Source of the DNA: Talinum fruticosum
Taxonomy: Eukaryota; Streptophyta; Magnoliopsida; Caryophyllales; Talinaceae
NCBI GenBank assembly: GCA_021018815.1
Contig: JAITYX010000083.1
Location: 1,798,001-1,862,000, forward strand
DNA: 64,000 bases
Reading direction: 5' to 3'
Position 1 is the stretch's first letter; each line of letters opens with the position of its first letter. Under the pieces are notes generated by a model. The model ran no database searches, was not told where the DNA came from, and saw nothing but the letters and a program-made list of their open reading frames with translations. A program made the position numbers and the translations under genes. Positions 60,656 to 64,000 of this stretch are shown piece after piece.

Positions 60656-61307
60656 TATATCCCGTGGTTGGCTAAGAAATTGATTTTGATGAGTCAATTG
60701 GATGAGTTGGGGTATCTAATGAAATTTGGCAATGGTGATTGGAAGATTGTAAAAAGGGTATTTGTGATGGTTAAGGGTATAAAATCCGACTCTTTATACT
60801 ATACCGGGGTGGTAATGACTTAGCTTTGGATGTTGGGTTTAACAATTCCAATAGGAATCTTTGGGATAAAGAACTTGGTTGAGGTTCTGCTGTAATGGGA
60901 ATCAATGAGGATGACGGTGTGTTTGTTGGGTCTACAAACGGGTCATTGGGTGTTCCACATGAAGAATTGCAAGAACCCGACCGGGATAATGAAGAAAACG
61001 GCATGGTCAATGGAAGGTAAAACACAGAGGTACAAATTATTTATTCATTATGTTTTATTAACTAACGCCAGGTGAGCCGGCTTCCATGGTGAAAGTGCGC
61101 AAGAGGTTGATCATTACAAGTGGGAGTTGAAGTCGGGTGATAGTAATAACGGCATGAATTCGGTAAAGGAGCTAGTTCAAGGAAAAGGTAACGAAACGGT
61201 GAGGCGTTGCATGGCCTCGATGGGTCTCTCTCGCTGAAGGGGCCGAGTTTTCGGTGGGCTAGATGGATGCAACAAGGAGGTAAGCCATTAGTCTCCAAGT
61301 GGGAGAT
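60656..61307 (+). mobile_element. Degenerate Ty1/copia internal remnant
   Basis: 60680-60820 reads MSQLDELGYLMKFGNGDWK and continues IVKRVFVMVKGIKSDSLYY, the GAG-pre-integrase segment of copia polyproteins, followed by a stop. The rest is scrambled, and the segment ends in a purine tract, aagtgggaga (61298-61307), directly before an LTR-like start. Most of pol is deleted. Confidence 0.7.
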
Positions 61308-61850
61308 TGTTGGGATTATGGAGCCTAATGAGTAATTTGGGCTCAGAAAAATTGTGTTACGGGACAAAAACGACGAACACGGGCATTAGGCATCGAGCAC
61401 AAGGCGTTTTGAGTTGGAAAACAAAGTGTGACTTTGGCAGCAGCCAACACGGGCTGGCCGTGTTGGCTGGCACGACCAGTGCCAGCTGCCCAAATCCTCG
61501 GGTGCTTTGTTTTGGCCGTTTTTCTTCAGTTTCTTGTGGGTGGTTAATGCGTGTTTAAGGCCTCTTAATGCTCGGTTAAAGGCTTGTAAATGTTGTAAGG
61601 TCCTTTTATGGCTATAAAATGAGTGTATCCTCCATTGTTGATATATAGAATAGCAAGAGAGAAAGGTGTAAGCTAGGGAGTGGTTGAGTGAAAAATCCTT
61701 TTAAAGTTATTCGGTATTCTAGTGCATCGTTCGTGGTTTTTTTCAATTTTGAGTTTTTCTACGTTAAAAGATCTTGTCTCCCAATTCTTATTTATTTTCT
61801 TTTGTCCAAAGTTACATTGTTTGTGAGCTCTGATTCTAATAATATTTAGT
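61308..61850 (+). mobile_element. Copia-type 3' LTR
   Basis: Starts tgttgggattatggag right after the purine tract, has a TATA-like tataaaatgag near 61614 and a late gagtttttctacgttaaaag segment typical of the U5 side of such LTRs. The 3' border is uncertain (about 61845-61850). Confidence 0.6.
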
Positions 61851-62740
61851 GCACTTATTTATTTTGATTGATTTACACGTCATGCATATCTTTATCAGTG
61901 TACTTTTTATAATGTCGTGGGATTTCTAAGGACTTTTTAACCAATGAATCCAATCATTATTGAACCTAGTGTCACATCAATATATTTTTTAAACGGATAA
62001 TAAGATTGATTAGTTAGATAGTTGGACACTTATTTTCTTTAAAATAATATCTTATGTTCAAGTTTTAGCTTGTGAACGGAGAACATTCATAATGGGAGAA
62101 TTGTACCTTTTTATAAACATACAATATAACGCTGACTCTGATAAATGGAGTTAAAAAGACAAAAAAAGAAAAGGGCATATTTTATAGTCCTTATACAAAT
62201 TGATGTAGTAGAAAGGGCAAATTTTTAACCTGAATTATTATTAGAGTTTTCTGTATAGAACAAAAGCTCTGATAGGTCCAAATAATGCTCCTATTAGTTT
62301 GCTTACATAATTATACTTAACATGACCACTAGTTTTTTATGGGTCTTCTCTATTCACACGTTAACTCAATCAAAAATTTAAATTAATAATTAAAAAACTC
62401 AAAAGTTTCGACTTATTGAGAAGTCTCGTAGCAGAAGGCAGGTGCTCCAAATGCGACAATTGTCCTGCTTTAAACCATTATTTTCAGTCACAGAGTTCTT
62501 TTTTTTTTTTTCTCATACAATATATTTTCAAAATTTTGTAATCCTGTTATTTTGGTGGGAAGTCTATGTTGCCAGATTTTCAGGTGTTGTATATATACAG
62601 ATGAACAGGCATATGCATAATACAGAATATCAATTTCTCATACAATTTCTGTTTCCCACAAATTTTTCTCTCTTTGTTTTCCTTCTCAAAGTATATATAC
62701 TTATTTTATAGGTAATTTATCTCATGGATTTGGTGCTTAA
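61851..62740. other. Spacer before the second arabinofuranosidase gene
   Basis: AT-rich. An 89-codon open frame on the plus strand (62442-62711) is low in complexity and has no recognisable domain. Part of this is presumably 3' UTR of the minus-strand gene at 62741. Confidence 0.45.
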
Positions 62741-64000
62741 TTAAGAATACTGACTTATTGTCAATACAAATGCTGTGAAGGAGTATGGCTGCAGCTCCAC
62801 ATCGATGTATTTACCAAATATCGCAGCTTGAATTGGACTACTTTGTGGCTCCACCTGATTACATAGAACGTACACATAAGAAGTATTAGCAAAAATCGCA
62901 TTTAATAATAATAAGTATTTTAACTGATGGTTGAAGGCTTAGCAAAGTTTGTAGTTGTTGCAATGCCCTGTTTGATATGTGGGGGATGGATGAGGCTCAA
63001 ACTTAAAACCTCTCACTCGAAACGACTGTGATCTTATACTTAAGAATCATCTCAAGTACTAAAAGTTTATATTCATGGCTAAATAAGAAATATAAGACAG
63101 TTTTTCTGTGGCCAAAGATTTTTACAGAAGTATGACTTACTATATCTAGATCACCGCGGACCCTGTACAAGCGGGATCATTAATGAGAGTTGTTGTCCCG
63201 CATATCATATTAGAGTCGAGCTACTATTTGTCCATAAGGGGATAGAGTCCTCCCATCACAAATTTTCTCCATTTACAAAACTCAAACATGAGGTCGAAAT
63301 CCATAAAGAGCTTTATAATCCAACAGTTTTTGTTAATTATTGTGAAATGAAATTGAAATTTACCTGATTAGGGTTACTAAATGAGTTTTGGGCATCCAAG
63401 TCGTTGGAGGTCATGGTGAATTGATCACCAAGATGTACAAATTTTGGATCAACTCCTTCCACAGCAATCGTGAATTTTACCGTTGCAAATTGGAAGTTGA
63501 CCACCTATGCGGCAGTCATTTTTCATATCAGTTGAAAGCAACTGACTAAAAGAGCAACCAGTCCATTAAAGTAGCAAGCCAAAAGATGCATGATTATCAC
63601 AATAATGTTGCGGAAAGCGGTGTGTTCCAGTAAGGCTAAGGTCAAGTTGTGGCAAAACGATAGATCAATCTATTATAGAGAATTTTTTCTTCGAATCCTA
63701 ATTCATAGATCGATCTATATAGAGAATGTTTTCTTTGAATCCTAATGAATAATGAATCGAAAAAAGGTGAGTAAGAGTTTACTGAGTGTGTGTTAGCTTA
63801 CATACATACCTTAACTGTGATGTAATTCTTTTTGTCCCTGTGGTCTGGAACACTGATTGCAGTGGCATAGACACTTTGTGTATGGGAGTGGAGACGAGAA
63901 TTCAACAACAAAGCACCACTGGATTGTTTGAAGAAGGTTTGAACCCAATAGCTTGGAGTTCCATACAATTGGTTTGAGTTGAAAAATATTGCATCTGGGT
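62741..64000 (-). CDS. Second GH51 alpha-L-arabinofuranosidase, 3' part (runs off window)
   Basis: Paralogue of the ASD1-like gene, same strand. The last three exons are visible: 62741-62854 (VEPQSSPIQAAIFGKYIDVE...TISQYS, stop TAA), 63364-63504 (VVNFQFATVKFTIAVEGVDP...SFSNPNQ) and 63810 to beyond 64000 (PDAIFFNSNQLYGTPSYWVQ and LLLNSRLHSHTQSVYATAIS). Introns fall at the same places and phases as in 53111-56897. The C-terminus is shorter than in the first gene, ending soon after the DVELQPYSFTAF block. Both catalytic residues would lie upstream, outside the window. Confidence 0.88.

Overview
This window is nuclear DNA from a flowering plant, most likely a eudicot. The evidence is many short exons with GT-AG introns, AT-rich introns and spacers, plant-specific gene families (CC-NBS-LRR, PPR, GH51 arabinofuranosidase, atypical E2F), and plant-type LTR retrotransposons and MITEs. 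I cannot name the species.

Layout. 1-27423 is a tandem array of three copies of one CC-NBS-LRR immune-receptor gene with their flanks: block A (1-8944), block B (10345-15990) and block C (18487-27423). A and C are nearly identical by eye over about 9 kb; B is more diverged. Between B and C lie a 5'-truncated piece of a KONJAC-type gene (exons 7-9, 15991-17623), a solitary LTR (17624-18059) and the last exon of a HIG1-domain gene (18165-18352). 27672-32758 is the complete 15-exon KONJAC1-like gene, a GDP-mannose pyrophosphorylase-related protein with 415 codons as reconstructed, carrying a solo LTR in intron 9. 34334-37733 (minus) is an 11-exon atypical E2F (DEL/E2FE type). 39766-41212 (minus) and 50759-52241 (plus) are two inverted copies of an OTP43-like PPR gene. 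They flank a decayed Ty3/gypsy chromodomain element (about 42.0-46.5 kb) and two head-to-tail LTRs (46.55-50.7 kb). 53111-56897 (minus) is a 15-exon GH51 alpha-L-arabinofuranosidase; a second one begins at 62741 and runs off the window end. A degenerate Ty1/copia remnant lies between them (about 60.66-61.85 kb).

How it fits together. The genes have unrelated jobs (immunity, GDP-mannose supply, cell-cycle control, mitochondrial RNA processing, cell-wall arabinan trimming), so this is neighbourhood rather than pathway. From memory, Arabidopsis OTP43 (At1g74900) and KJC1 (At1g74910) are adjacent, so part of the order looks ancestral. The main story is rearrangement. The LTR at 17.6-18.06 kb has KJC1 intron 9 on its left and a HIG1 intron on its right with no target-site duplication, whereas the LTR in the intact KJC1 has a perfect 5-bp duplication. 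That is the expected product of unequal crossing-over between two LTRs flanking the NLR, and it explains the tandem duplication.

Caution. All three NLR copies, both PPR copies, the KJC1 exon 10 donor and arabinofuranosidase exon 12 carry single-base indels. In the NLR copies many of these look like two transition alleles written side by side, so consensus or assembly error is a serious alternative to real pseudogenes. I saw no tRNA, rRNA or CRISPR, and no evidence of a wholly new system. The strongest novelty is the LTR-mediated duplication and the duplicated, inverted PPR locus.
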